Source: Apostichopus japonicus
Lineage: Eukaryota > Echinodermata > Holothuroidea > Aspidochirotida > Stichopodidae
Length of the DNA stretch: 64,000 nucleotides
Direction: 5' to 3'
Assembly (NCBI RefSeq): GCF_037975245.1
Contig: NC_092572.1
Location: forward strand, 21,440,489 to 21,504,488
Shown here: positions 22,812 to 35,800 of the stretch, in pieces
Position numbering within the stretch: position 1 is the stretch's first letter
Layout: each line of letters starts with the position of its first letter
Program-made: the position numbers and the translations under genes
Notes under the pieces: model-generated
The model's input: only the letters and a program-made list of their open reading frames with translations
The model's database searches: none
What the model was told of the DNA's origin: nothing

Positions 22812-24271
22812 GTTGGTAAAATTGTAATTATTTTCGTTATCGCACACCATTGTACATGTACATGGTGGCCACAATTCTACCAGACAGAATGAGTGAATCA
22901 AATTCCTGATGAGATTTAGAAGTTTCTGACATTAAGTGTTCCTCCATAACGTCATGATTTTCCTAACCTACCGCAAATTTTTCCAGACAATTGTCGCTTT
23001 CACCCGACGGAAAATAACATTGGCGAGGTACTATTTAAACAACCCTCCAAATAGAGGTCTCCCTCGAAATAAGAGGTATGATATTTGCAGACCTTCCGGG
23101 CTAATATTGAATAAACACACAGGACAATATTAATATTCTGTACTATATACTCAACGTTACATAGAGTTTCCCATCTCTTAGAAATTTATCTTGACGTTGG
23201 ATACTTACTGAATGATACTACACATATTATAGTTATATAATAGATATATCAAAGATATATAATATCATAGATATATAAAAGATATGTATTAGCTCTAAAT
23301 ATTATATAGATTATATAACAGATATATGATAGATAAATAATAGATATATAGTACATATGTCCAAGGTATAAAGATCTACAGTGGAAATATAATATATATA
23401 ATAAATATTTATAAATATTATATATATTGTTTTTGATAAAAAATAAAAATAATTGCCTTGATTCTATACAATGTCGCTCACAGACACGACCTGCTTAGAA
23501 ATATTATATAACAGTTATGTAAGTACGTTAAGGTAGTAGGAACTGTGTAACACCCATAACAATAGTGTAGACAAGCATGTTGGGGAAGAGCGAAATACCC
23601 ATAGTCCGTATCTTTTCCAATTGCATCATTATACCCATTGTTGAAGTTTAGCAACTCTGAAAAGCTGTAATTGGCGAAATACAACATTCAAAGGCTTTTT
23701 TTTTTGAGTAGACAATATGCATATTGATACTTTAGGAAAAGCGCCTCATCGGAATTGCTCTTACTTTTAAGAATACCCGTGACAGCTCTTCGTGATAACG
23801 TTTGGTATACACTTTGAGATCGATTCTGATCATATTACAAAGGTTAAAGTCTTACCTAATTCAGTCGAGAAGATCACTCATCTTTGATATCTTGTGCATG
23901 CTACTGCCCCCAAAGACGCCGGGTCGAACTTAGAGTTAAATATTTTATCAATTTGGTTAAAACAGAGAAACGAGTAACGACGACTGAAATCCCGTTTCAT
24001 TTCTTCACATTTGAACGTTATCATCCTTTGTTATATATTATTAGAGGGTTGCACGTTGATAGTAATCATGAATTAATTATTAAGGTAACAATAAGATACT
24101 TTACACTTTCGTTTCTTTTGTCATTCGGCTTCCTTCTAATTATTAATTACCAAAATAATAACATAACGCCAAGACTGTTGTCGGTATGACATCTATCTTT
24201 CACGAAACATGTTCGTGTTCAACACACACACACAAAACCAGAGAGGAAAGCAGATCAATCACGCAAACGTG

Positions 24272-24332
24272 ATGGCTCTCAGAATCTTTGCACTCAATGT
24301 GTTGTACTTTGCTTTAACGAACGCAACAAAAG
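24272..24332 (+). CDS. Gene B exon 1: start codon and signal peptide
   Basis: Encodes MALRIFALNV followed by LYFALTNATK. 61 nt, phase 1 at GTAAGT. It is nearly identical to exon 1 of genes A and C. Confidence 0.85.
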
Positions 24333-26795
24333 GTAAGTTTTGTCTGTCAGAAAAGCTATATAGTTCGAAACTTGGCCAGTAAAGTAATGAAGCGAATGGC
24401 AGTTGGTTGTATCGTTTTGGGAAGAGATTTAAATATGTGACAAAGGTCGTATTTTACTGATAAAGTTGACTGGTGTATTATGTAATGTGTCAGTCTATAA
24501 TAGTTAAATGTGGAGAGTTGTAATCATATATGTATATGAAAATAGTGTAAACTGAAAATATACATTTTAGAATAGTGTTTGAAGATAGCATATAACATTT
24601 TAGGTGAACACATGTATACCTTTCTATATCCAACTAGTTAATTTGTAAAACAATTGTTAAAACCACGATCTGATTGACCTTAGATGACCTCTTTACGTCA
24701 TATCTTAAATCTCAAAACCGGATGGAAGTTCAGCTCAGGACAACTTTATCATTCAGATAATATCCATATTTGTAAATATCAAGGAGGATAGAATTATCAG
24801 CTTATTGCACGTAGAATGAGTCACATCCAATAGTTGTTGTGAAAAGATACACATATTCTTTTCGATAATCACAAGATCCTTAACTCTAAGCTCATAATGT
24901 ACATTATAGACGAATCATTTCACAATAGTTCATTGTTCTATTAGATAAAGGAATATTAAACCGACATTATTTATTGCATGGCTAAATTTCCCCCAAATCT
25001 CCAGTGAGAGTCTCCCATTCATTCTATGAAATGTTCAAGAACTTTCCTACTGTATCCATGTGAAAAATGGAACGGCCTTATACCATCAAATCACTTTCAG
25101 CGAATTTTAGACTTTTCAACAAGCCTGGTAAACTGCAGGTGCAAGTTTACCCAAACTACGGAGTATTAAACGTGATGAAACAAATTCAATTCATTCAATC
25201 TAATTTCATTATATTCTTAGTATTTCTTCCCTATAACAGTGTTAATCAATTGAAAAAAACAAATAGGAAATCTAAACAAGAATGTAATGGACTATTTTTC
25301 CTCTTTTGAACATGATACACTACTCATGGAACTTTTATTGGACGTAGATACATATTAGCATGATAGTTATTCATAGACAGGGGTAACTGAGGTTGGCAAT
25401 GAATTTCAATGAAATATTTTGTTGAAAATACCAACGGAAAATAGGGTAATATAAGCCAATAATATGTAATGTTGTTTAACTAATCACGGAGAATAATGTT
25501 TAATTTACATATGTATGTTATACAGGGATATCGACACACACCGTTCTAATTAATAGTGATATTGAAATCGAATGGTATGTGAGAAAACATCAGGTCCGGT
25601 CTATGGTTTTGGAAAAAGATGGTGCCCAACTTCTCAACCTCGATCCAAGGAAACAAAGTGACGTAACTAAGGGACAATTTTATGCAGAATTGACAGAAAA
25701 TGTACGTGTTATGTTGAGAATTTCAAATGTGACCCCAGAGAATGGTGGAATATACTCAAACATCACGTACTATGATACTGGGAATGCTGATAAGGGGACT
25801 TTCCTTTTGCAAGTTCAAGGTAAGTAACATACAGTTGCTTTCTCGTTTTATTGCCTACTTAAGTAAATTCATGGTAATAATGTTTTGTATCTTGTTGGCT
25901 TGCAAAATACGTCAAAGGCTATGTTGATACACGAATGTTTGTATAGTTGGAAATATGGTAAGTGTAAACGTAATTCTTGGGTTTGATCTAAACAATTTTT
26001 ATTTCATGATCTTGATTTTAATAATATAAAACTAACACTGTTTTTTGGAATACTCAGATGCTTTGATCTGTTCTAAACTCAAATAAGTTTCAGTGATCCA
26101 ACAAAAAATTGTATGTTGGTAGTTGCATTTAAAATTTATTTTATTGTATTTCAAAGGCAAAATTTGAAGATCTTATTTTACAAAAGGGATAAATAAAATT
26201 GTTTATAATCTTGAACTAGGTCCACCTGGCTTGATAAATGTCACCACTGACGTAACTGAAGGCGAGGCCATAACAGCGCAGTGCTGTGTACAAAGTTCCA
26301 TGGAACCTTGGTTGACGTGGATGGTTGATACAGGAATAGTTCGTAATAATATGCACAGTCTTGAAATAGCAACAGTGTTTGGATATATGTATTGTGGACA
26401 AATACAGTTGACGAGCCAGAGAATTCACAATAGCAACGAAATTATTTGTGAGGTACAGAATGGTTTGAATCTGTCTGCGTCATCTCATCTAAATGTCTTC
26501 TGTGAGTAATTTATAACACTTTTAACAATGCTCATTGAAAACTATACATGCTGTAAAACATAGATACTATTCTAGTGTGTGATAAACAAAAACATGTTAA
26601 TTTATTTGTTTATATTTTATTTTACATTTTTTTATAGCGCCTTATCCAATCAGAAATTGGCCTAAGGCGCTTTACAGTAAAATACAAACAAACATGATAA
26701 ACAAATATAAATCGTTAAAGGGTAGAAAATTTGTTATATACCATCTGACAATAAATTGTATAAAAACTGCAAATTATACAAACAAATTCTTAAAA

Positions 26796-26867
<72 letters not shown>

Positions 26868-29800
26868 AAAATTAAAATTTTAAAAGCGCTATAAATGCAA
26901 AATGGAAATGCGTTGTAATAATGTAACAATATAAATAGTAAAGAAAGCACGGTGAATGGGATGCAGATCTAAATAGAAAGGTTATGACTAGTTTTTAAAT
27001 TCATCTATATTTTTGGCACACTTAGCTTCCTCCGATAAACTGTTCCATAATGTCGCAGATGAGTAATCCAAACGCCTGTTTCCGTATGTAGAAGAATGTT
27101 GGTTTCTTTGTTGATAGAACCACATGTGTTTGCGTTAAAAAAGCAGAGTTCTTAAATTTTTTTGTATTTCTTACATTCCATAGTTGCTAACATGATGTAT
27201 ATTTCTTTTGTGTTTAATAACTGACTGACAGACCAACCAACCATCAATATTTTTGTAAAAGGAACTGACACGTGTACTACAAGGAGTTGCATCTTCGAAG
27301 AGTTTGCTAACGTAACATTGCTGTGTTCAACGGATGGAAACCCTAAACCAAACGTTACATTAAAGCGAATCGTTAAGACGGGAGAGTTTTACAAACTGAA
27401 AACGTATTTTACAGAAAACGGAAAAGGGTCAACAATGAACAGGTCTTTTCCTTTTAGTAACTTTACAAGGAGGCTATATGGAAGGTATAGATGTGAAGCA
27501 AGCAATGGCATCGGTGATATCGTCTTTGCTGCAGTGCTATTAAACGTCACGTGTGAGTATTTGTGACGATATAAAGCCAGATAGATTTTTTTCCTGCTCC
27601 GAATAAAGACAAAGTTTGAAAACTATTTGACTTTATTTTTTAGGTTCACGGTTCAAAATGATCAGACCGAAACAAAGACAAAATGTTATTACGTCAACCA
27701 TCGGGAGTGTAAATTGTGATCCTGTACAGCTTTTTATGGCAGGAACAACTCATATATGTTACTTCCTCTTCCGCGTGAACCTAATGTTTATTGATTACTC
27801 ATTTTAAATAAGTCCTTTCAAAAGAGTATTTAGCTGTTACTATGGCATATGATATCTTAGTATGATATTAAAGTTGTGTTATATCGTTGATATTCTGAAA
27901 CAAGTAACGAGTGTTGAATTATCGTTCTTCTTGGGTTATGACTAGTTATCGTGATGCAAGTCTCGCTAAGAAGTTTAGCATGGTTTTCATTTAAAAAAAA
28001 GGTATGTGAATATTAAAAAGATATGGATACATATTACCAATAGAAATTAAATATTAATATTAAGTATTAAATTAAACCAGTATATGCGATAATACGTCAC
28101 ATGTTTCGAGCTTAAAATTTGATTGACATTTTGAAGCAGATGGTTGAGAGAAGAACATTAACGAATTGCCACATAATATTTCACCGAAAGCAGTATAGTA
28201 CTTCTCTTTGTTACTAGGAAGGTGTAACCCCTCAGTGGTGACTTACATTGAGACTACATTCCATTTCATTACTGTCCCATACTGAACATAAGATACTTCG
28301 TTTCTCCACAGTTGCAGCAACAGTCAATATCGTTGTCTCGCCTACTCCGGATACCGTCACACCGCATGGTAACTTTGCTGTGGAGTGCCAGGCGTATTCA
28401 AATCCATTCCCGACAATTTCACTGCAAAAGAAAATTCATGGAGAATGGGTTACTTTACGCATCTCATTATTTCCACAAACCAAGCGAAGATTGAGATACC
28501 AAGCAGTTTGGACATTATCATATGACGATGACTACATGGGCCTATATAGATGCATGGCGGATAATGGGATAGGTCGACCCGCACAATCAAATACAACCGT
28601 CTTGTCTTCGGTGCAAGGTAAGTCTAGTAAAGCATCGTGTGAAGTCCACAGGTCACAAACACGCACTCGTCATGCGGCTACCACCAGTTCCAAAAACGCA
28701 AATGCGCTTTAAATGTACACAAAATATATTATTAACTATTATCATGCATCCCGCGACTAAATAGTGAAGGAAATGGAATCTACTGTTATAGGTATCAACA
28801 ATGCGTCAATATTGCCATGCTTATTAGTTTATATCCCCCTCAATTTATATAACATTTTTCACAGCACTAAACGCAAATAGCTTTCAAAACGTCAATGGCC
28901 ATTTTTCATATTAACCAATCTTTGTCAAGATATGGTGGTGTCCTTAAGTCAAATGCTTTCAACATTTCATTCTCTGAACATCCCGGTGGATCTTTATCAG
29001 GACTGTATAGGTTACGTTAAAGTAAGAAATACCAACCCCGAAGTCTATGATATAAGTTTATATCCCCCTCCATTTATATAACATTTTTCACAACACTAAT
29101 TGTTAAACGCCGGTACAGCGTACGTATCATACTTATATCTTCTGAAATCTGATAATATAGGCGCAGGTCCAGAAAAGGGCGTTTGGAGAGGGGGTTAGAC
29201 ATCCTTTCACGGAGAGTCAGCCACAACCCTCCTGCATATATTCTTGGGTCCGCCCCTGTATTTCTTTCCACTGTATGCACAGACAAAACGCCCTCAAGTG
29301 AGCATAGAACACTTAATTGCTGACAATATTATAATCACGTACACTTGTACGAGATTCATCTGAACTCTCCAGAATACATCCGTGATATTGAGATGCTATC
29401 TTTGAGAGAAATCACCCTGCAGCTTCCTCTCCTGTACCACCTACCTGACTACTCCATTGGGGAATTAGAAACTAGTGCGCGTGATCATAATGTTTTAAGA
29501 GTTTTTAACATGGTTTTATTCACCAAACTAGCTAATAAACGTGAAAATGAAAGTGTTATCCAAAGTGATATTTGCACGGTAATGTCCTTGAATGTAAAGT
29601 GTCACAATGTTTGGTACAAATTTTATCGCTTTATGACGGTCCAGGCAAATTTGGGTAAGGAAACTCGCAAAAGATGATGGATCGGGGTTGATTTTTTATA
29701 GGTATATCGAGAAAAAAAATCTACATGATGATTATGTAGTTCAACGGTGGTTGCAAAATATCTCATAATTCTGTCACACACAATAGTAGCATAATGTACA

Positions 29801-32800
29801 TCATTATATGTGATATAAAATGGTTATGTTGCATTACCAGAGGCGACTGACCGTCTAATTTGATAAGCATGCGGGAAAAAATAGCGAGTACTGCGAGTGC
29901 GACGGTAGAGGCCAATGTCAGATGGCGAATGGTGGGTTTTAATTATTTACCTACACGTCAATGTAGGCACACACCATGACTTATTGATGGTGGCTAAGAA
30001 GTAGAACACCACCGTCGACGTGATGTGTTACCTTCATAGCGAGTCATCCTGTCATCGACATGGTTGTGGTACGACCCAAGTTAGTGTAAGGATCCAAAAA
30101 GGGTCGTTAACAGCACACGATGGTTTATGGTTTTGACAAAGGCCAAGAAGTTGGCTAGTATATTCTGTAATTAGTGATTCTTCGTTTCGATAATTTTCTT
30201 TTTAATCTATTACTTTAAGCAGAATTTGAGTCTTAATATCTCATAGAGGAAGACGAAATGAAAATGTGGAGTGCTAGAATTGTTTGTATAACTTTTGTGA
30301 GATCTCAAGACAGTCATTCTAATATATGATAGATCTATTTCATGCTCTTTTGAAGCCAAAGTAATGATAATATCAAATCCTAAGTACACCCTTTAAAAAT
30401 AACGTTAACCCATCAAAAATGATCATAAGTAAACTGAAACATATTCGTAATATAAACAACTTAGACGATACTCAACGTCATTTAGCCTTGGCAAAGTGGT
30501 AGTACATGATGCTTGCAGCTTTACAATGCTTTTGTATTTCTATTGACATTTTGTGTTGCATCTGGGGAACTAATGTATTGTGCCAATTTAAGTAGTTTAG
30601 CTACATTAATTGATTAGCTTCCGTTATGTAAAAGGTCTTTTTCAAAAATGTAAATGTGTTAAAGGAAAGACGGTTTGAACTGAATGTGGTGTTGTTGAAC
30701 TGTCTACAGCATACCATGATTATCCTTCAAGAAGCTACAGCGTTTAAGGTATCGGTTATGAATCCACGGAATAATTCAAATTTTGGAGCTTGTTCATGTT
30801 AAGGTATAGCCTACTTTTTGTTAGCTTTATTTTGAGTTGACCTATGATAGGTTATATCTACAACAATTGAAATGACGCCTCTTGTATTAAAATTTAAATA
30901 ACGTTTTCTTCAAGAGCAAGAATCGATGTCGTCTTCCCGGAAACTGCTCTTGATGACACTGTGATCCTTGCAGTGTTTGACCTAGTAACAGTAATGGTCC
31001 GTAAGTTTTGTTACAATTTACCTTACCAGGTACGGAACCATTCAGACGGGTATTCAGAGGAAGTGGTTGTGCCCCCTTTACAACCGTCCTGAAGCACTTA
31101 AAACTATTCAATTATGATATAAACACAATCTTGCGATTTTACTTATTACTTAAAGACCTTATTTACTTGTATTTTTTTAAATTTTCATGAGGACGAATCC
31201 CAGACACCACGCACTTCAACACTGACGTCGGCTGCAACGATATCAGCATTACACCCTTCCTTTTAATACCTTTGATTCGTCACAGGCCACCGGTTTCTCG
31301 TTAGATTGGGGAGGGTAACTTTTAAATCATGAGCGCATAAGGTATTTACAATTTGTGAGCTACCTTGGGAAATTTGATATGCGTTGTTAGGTTTTTCTGT
31401 GATAATATGGACGTATATGTATGTGTTACCATTGTCGAAGCAAATCTAACAACGTGAGAGGGAGTCTAATGACAGAGCTTTCCTATGACGATATGAAATA
31501 ATCGTCACCTGCTTACAAATATATCCCATATTGAGGAGGATACCAAAATTATTCACAAGCGATTGAAAACTATGGCATCAATAATTGATAAAATTCTGTT
31601 ACAGATCAGTCTGAGATCTTCTAGTTCATCTTCTTTCAAGATATAATAAATATATTAAACAAGTATTTGCAGTAGTCTCCCAAAAACATTAAAAAGGCGC
31701 TACAATAAAATTGAGAGTAAATATGTTGCTTGATACATTTATACAACCAGGCCTATTTCGCAGCACATGTATCTGATGGTATACATAAACTTGCCAGTAG
31801 ATCATAATATGATTTTAGTCATGACATTATAATAATTTCATTTCATCACATTCCAAGAAGCAAACGAATCTCTGGATGTTAAGAACCGTTATTGAAGGTT
31901 AGGGAACAACATAAACATGATTTCATTCCTCAGACAAAAGTTGATGAAGTAGAGTTTATCGCTCTAAGCGATGCACAACTTAGACAAAGAGTGAATAAGA
32001 TGTCAGCTGAATTTAATCAAGGAGTTTGTATTATGTAAATATCCTACTGCATGGAATGTATCATCGGCTAGAGTCAGTTTTATCAATAATGTAATGATCT
32101 AACATTAAGCACACGGTATCATTGTGTACAGTAACCCACTTGTGCCACCATATGTAGTGCATACTCTAGGCAATCATTGGCAACTTGCAAGGGTAATCAC
32201 TGCCCGATATGAAAACCATAAGTATGCTCAACTTATTGCAAACAACGAATATCGCAGTTGCATATATGTATTGCTGGCTGTATAATCAACCCCAACCACC
32301 AAGAGACTAATATCAATATTTGGCATTTGTGAAGAATGCCGATAAACGGCAAAATGGCTGACGACGTGACCTCCATTGTGTAAACGAGCCTTGGTATTTC
32401 TGCCTTATTCAACCATATACTCGTAAACTTGTTACAAAGCGGTAGCATGTTGGATTATTGTAGTTGTAAATGCACGATCATACTCATTATTTACAAACCA
32501 TTTATATTTAGAGAGTTAATTTTCAAAAATGGTGTATTTTAATACTTTAATTATGCTCGTAAGTATTGTTTCCATGAAAACAATGAAAATGATAACTCGA
32601 GAATCTTTCCGGATGTAGTCAGAGCACACAATCCTTCAGCTGTGGCTTCGACAATGTCACTTCGACACCTGCCTGTTGAACCTAATAAGACCGGTACGTT
32701 GACACGATACACACGGAGAACACAATATCTATAGTAGATCTTATTATTTTGTAACGCAGTAAAAAAAGAATCGGGCTATAAAAGGATTTGCTGGGATTAC

Positions 32801-35800
32801 ACATATCCTCAGTTCTTACTGTATTCCTTACAGCACACTCTACCGATTTAATAAATTTATCAGCACGGCCCCGCTTTTACTGTGGCACAACGCTTTGTAA
32901 TGACTGTAATCTCTGTGTGGATCGATTGGTAAGTTAGTAATTAACACAAACATTGAAACTTGACTGCTCTACTTTACGTTTAAGATATTTGACTGCTAGC
33001 TTACGCTGTAAATAATACTTACGCTTGATACCTGCCAAACTTTTCGGTCTTCATCCGTTTGAGGTAGGTTGTGTATGTTATGTGTAAACGTTATGAATAT
33101 GTGTTATGTGTATGTCATGTACATATGTTATGTATATATGTTATCGTTGTAAATGTAATCCGTGGTGGCATTGCGCTGGGTGACGTCATTTGGATCTAAT
33201 GACAGGGTTTTCTTAATGAAAGTAATGAAAGTAGCTATGTCACTAAGGATCGACAATATATATTTATCATATAAGTACTGCACACCTGAAACAGTAACAT
33301 GCTTATGATGACTTGTGTTTTCTAGTCTTCCCAGCAAACGTTTCGTCTTTTGTTTTGATAACGTTATTTGTGGTGTAATGAATATGTAACGTAAACGTTT
33401 TCAGGCTATTATTTCAAAACATTTTTTCGTTAAAACATATACATATTATTAACATAACATTAATATCTCATAAAACCGTCATGCCGACGTTTTTATAACA
33501 CCACATTGAACGTTGTAAAAACATATTTAAGAGGCTCTTTGAAAAAGTTTGGGATAACGTTGTGTGTTTGCTGGGAATTGTCTTTGAAAAGTATTGCAAT
33601 TCTCTGAAATTAATACAAATTGTAATGCGATCTCGTCGATGATAATTAAGCTTGTTTCCATTGAATCCTTGTATTTGTGTGTGTTTGTGTGCACTTTGAT
33701 CATTGAATCCACAACGTATTTTTAGATCCCAGTACAGTCGAGAAGTTTACTGCACGGACAATAAAGTGAAACTGCGCCATCTACTATGATAAAACACATT
33801 ATGTATTGTAACTACTAAATTTTGAATTAAACTTTGATATCAATGTTAGAATATAACTTATTTTCCTAGTCTTCTTTAGCAAAACACAAATTCAAAATAA
33901 TATCATTGTATATACCTCCTACCCTAGAATAAATTCCAGATGACGTCTATATTTCTTGAAATGCCAATAGGGATGGCAAGATAACAACCTGGATAATGTC
34001 TCTCATTTAATAGAGCAAAATTCATTTTCTAATTCCAAATGCTGACTGATTCAAATGGGTGTATTTTGCATTGACTGTTGGCCATTGGGCATTGTGTACT
34101 TATTGTATATTGGGGATTGCATATTAGGCATAATGTATTGAGCGATATTGACTGTAAACTTTGAGCTTTCCCTTGACAATGGCTTCTCTCTGGGAACCAA
34201 TTTTAAAACTCGATATGACGGTGTATCGATTTGTGATAGAAAAGTAGATGTTACGTATCATTTCGTTACTGTGCACCCTTCCAAATTCAGGTTTTAAGTA
34301 AAGAAGCCGTATGTGTGTTAATGAGTAACATTTAGTTGTTAATCAACAAGCCAACACGTTCATATTTTGTAGTCATGGATGGAAGTCTGATCTCTCACAT
34401 CTCAAAGACGAACACACTCTTTGCTTGTTTCTTACAGATACTGTACAAACGATACCAAAAAGAGATTTAGAAAACATTTGGGTGATTGTGGCTGGTGTTA
34501 TCGGGTCCATTGCCAGTTGCCTGTTAGTTTGTGCTTGTTTCACAGTCAGGAAGTTTAAATGTAGGTATAAGTGTTGCAAACGCATTTGAACTTAATACTA
34601 TAAAACTATGGAAACAGTTTAAACTATAAAGGTGTTTTGTTTTATAAAAATCTTCAGGTTTGATCAAGTTACAAAAGTAAAGATAATTTACTGATATTTG
34701 GAAACATTATATTTTACACTTAGAGGTATTTGCTTCAATGGGAAATATTAAGGTTAAGAATCAGCCAAGTGAACATCGTTTTAGACCAGATTGGTTTTGT
34801 ACTATGTTTACCAAACATTTTTGAGGGAAATAATCATTTGAGATTTAGTCAGTGTGTTGTTATCATCTTAATTCATTTAATGAAAGTACTTGATAAAGGA
34901 CCCTCAGATATCGATCAGTCAAGTAACGGGTATTTGATTTCAAGTCATACTTTAAATAAGGATTATCACATAGTACCTTGTATAGGTTCCATATTGAATA
35001 ACATAATAATATTACGAACTGGTATATTACTGTCATGCTAAAACCATTTTAATATATGACAAATTTATAAGAGACATTAATAAATTTAGCCTTACAGTCT
35101 TCTTGTTAGTACTACAATCAATGTTGAATATAACAACATAATATGTTCTGTTTTTATTGTTATTATTTAATGTTGCTGTAATGGCATTCACATGCATAAC
35201 TTAATACTCAGTATATTCAATCATTAAAACAAAGATATGTTTACTAACTATTGTATTTTGACGGAGTTATATACATTTAGCTTAAAAATGTTATATATAT
35301 TAAAGTATTTATTACCTTGCAATACTTTAATGAAAACGAACACAATTATAGAAAATGAATTTAACAAAATATTTACTTCATTTACAGTCAATCGAAAAGG
35401 ACGAAGGTAAGCTTTATCAATTTAGTCTAGCAAAACCTTGCCGCTTTGGAATTGAGTTTACATTTGAATGCTTAAATTATTTTGATTTCGAAACTGACAA
35501 ATAACTTGCTTTGAAATATTTTACTTTTAAGTATCAACAAGGTGTATAATGTTACTAATATCCTTTGGTATGAATTATCATGGAATGTCCGAGCTCTTTT
35601 CGTCGTTTATTTCTGTAGAAGAAAAGAATTACCAAAGATACCTGTTGACGAGTACAACTCGCAGAACTCGCACCATTCTGAAGGAAGTGAACCTAGTAAG
35701 TTTACTCAAAATAAATCTAAGTTTTAAGGAATAAATCAATGAAGGCATTTACGAAACTACAACATTTATTACACACCGTAAGTAAAGCCCAGAGTACGTG

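Larger units (their letters stand above)
18485..23815. other. Long stretch between pseudogene D and the gene B inverted block
   Basis: No intact gene was recognised. A hydrophobic minus-strand segment near 19100-19240 resembles a decayed signal-peptide exon of pseudogene D. Three blocks (about 20063-20575, 20730-21757 and 21850-22740) are missing from the matching place after gene C. A relic of the last codons of gene F lies at 22788-22811. Confidence 0.5.
28618..34437 (+). other. Large intron 5 of gene B, with homology breakpoint and a tail-exon relic
   Basis: Similarity to genes A and C ends at about 29010. Beyond it are a repeated 45-bp segment (28826 and 29055), a 110-codon ORF without recognisable similarity (29345-29677), and the A-type tail-exon relic at 32602-32693. 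A possible short exon-like ORF ends in TAA at 32038 (acceptor CAG near 31931; DEVEFIALSDAQLRQRVNKM), of unknown nature. A segment with good splice sites, 32834-32928, encodes a Cys-rich stretch. Confidence 0.55.

Noticed and set aside
26694-26894. ORF rich in Ile and Tyr, also 51382-51739
   Set aside because: Produced by (TA)n microsatellites.
29345-29677. 110-codon ORF in gene B intron 5
   Set aside because: No domain recognised, no splice context, no second copy in the window; kept only as a remark.
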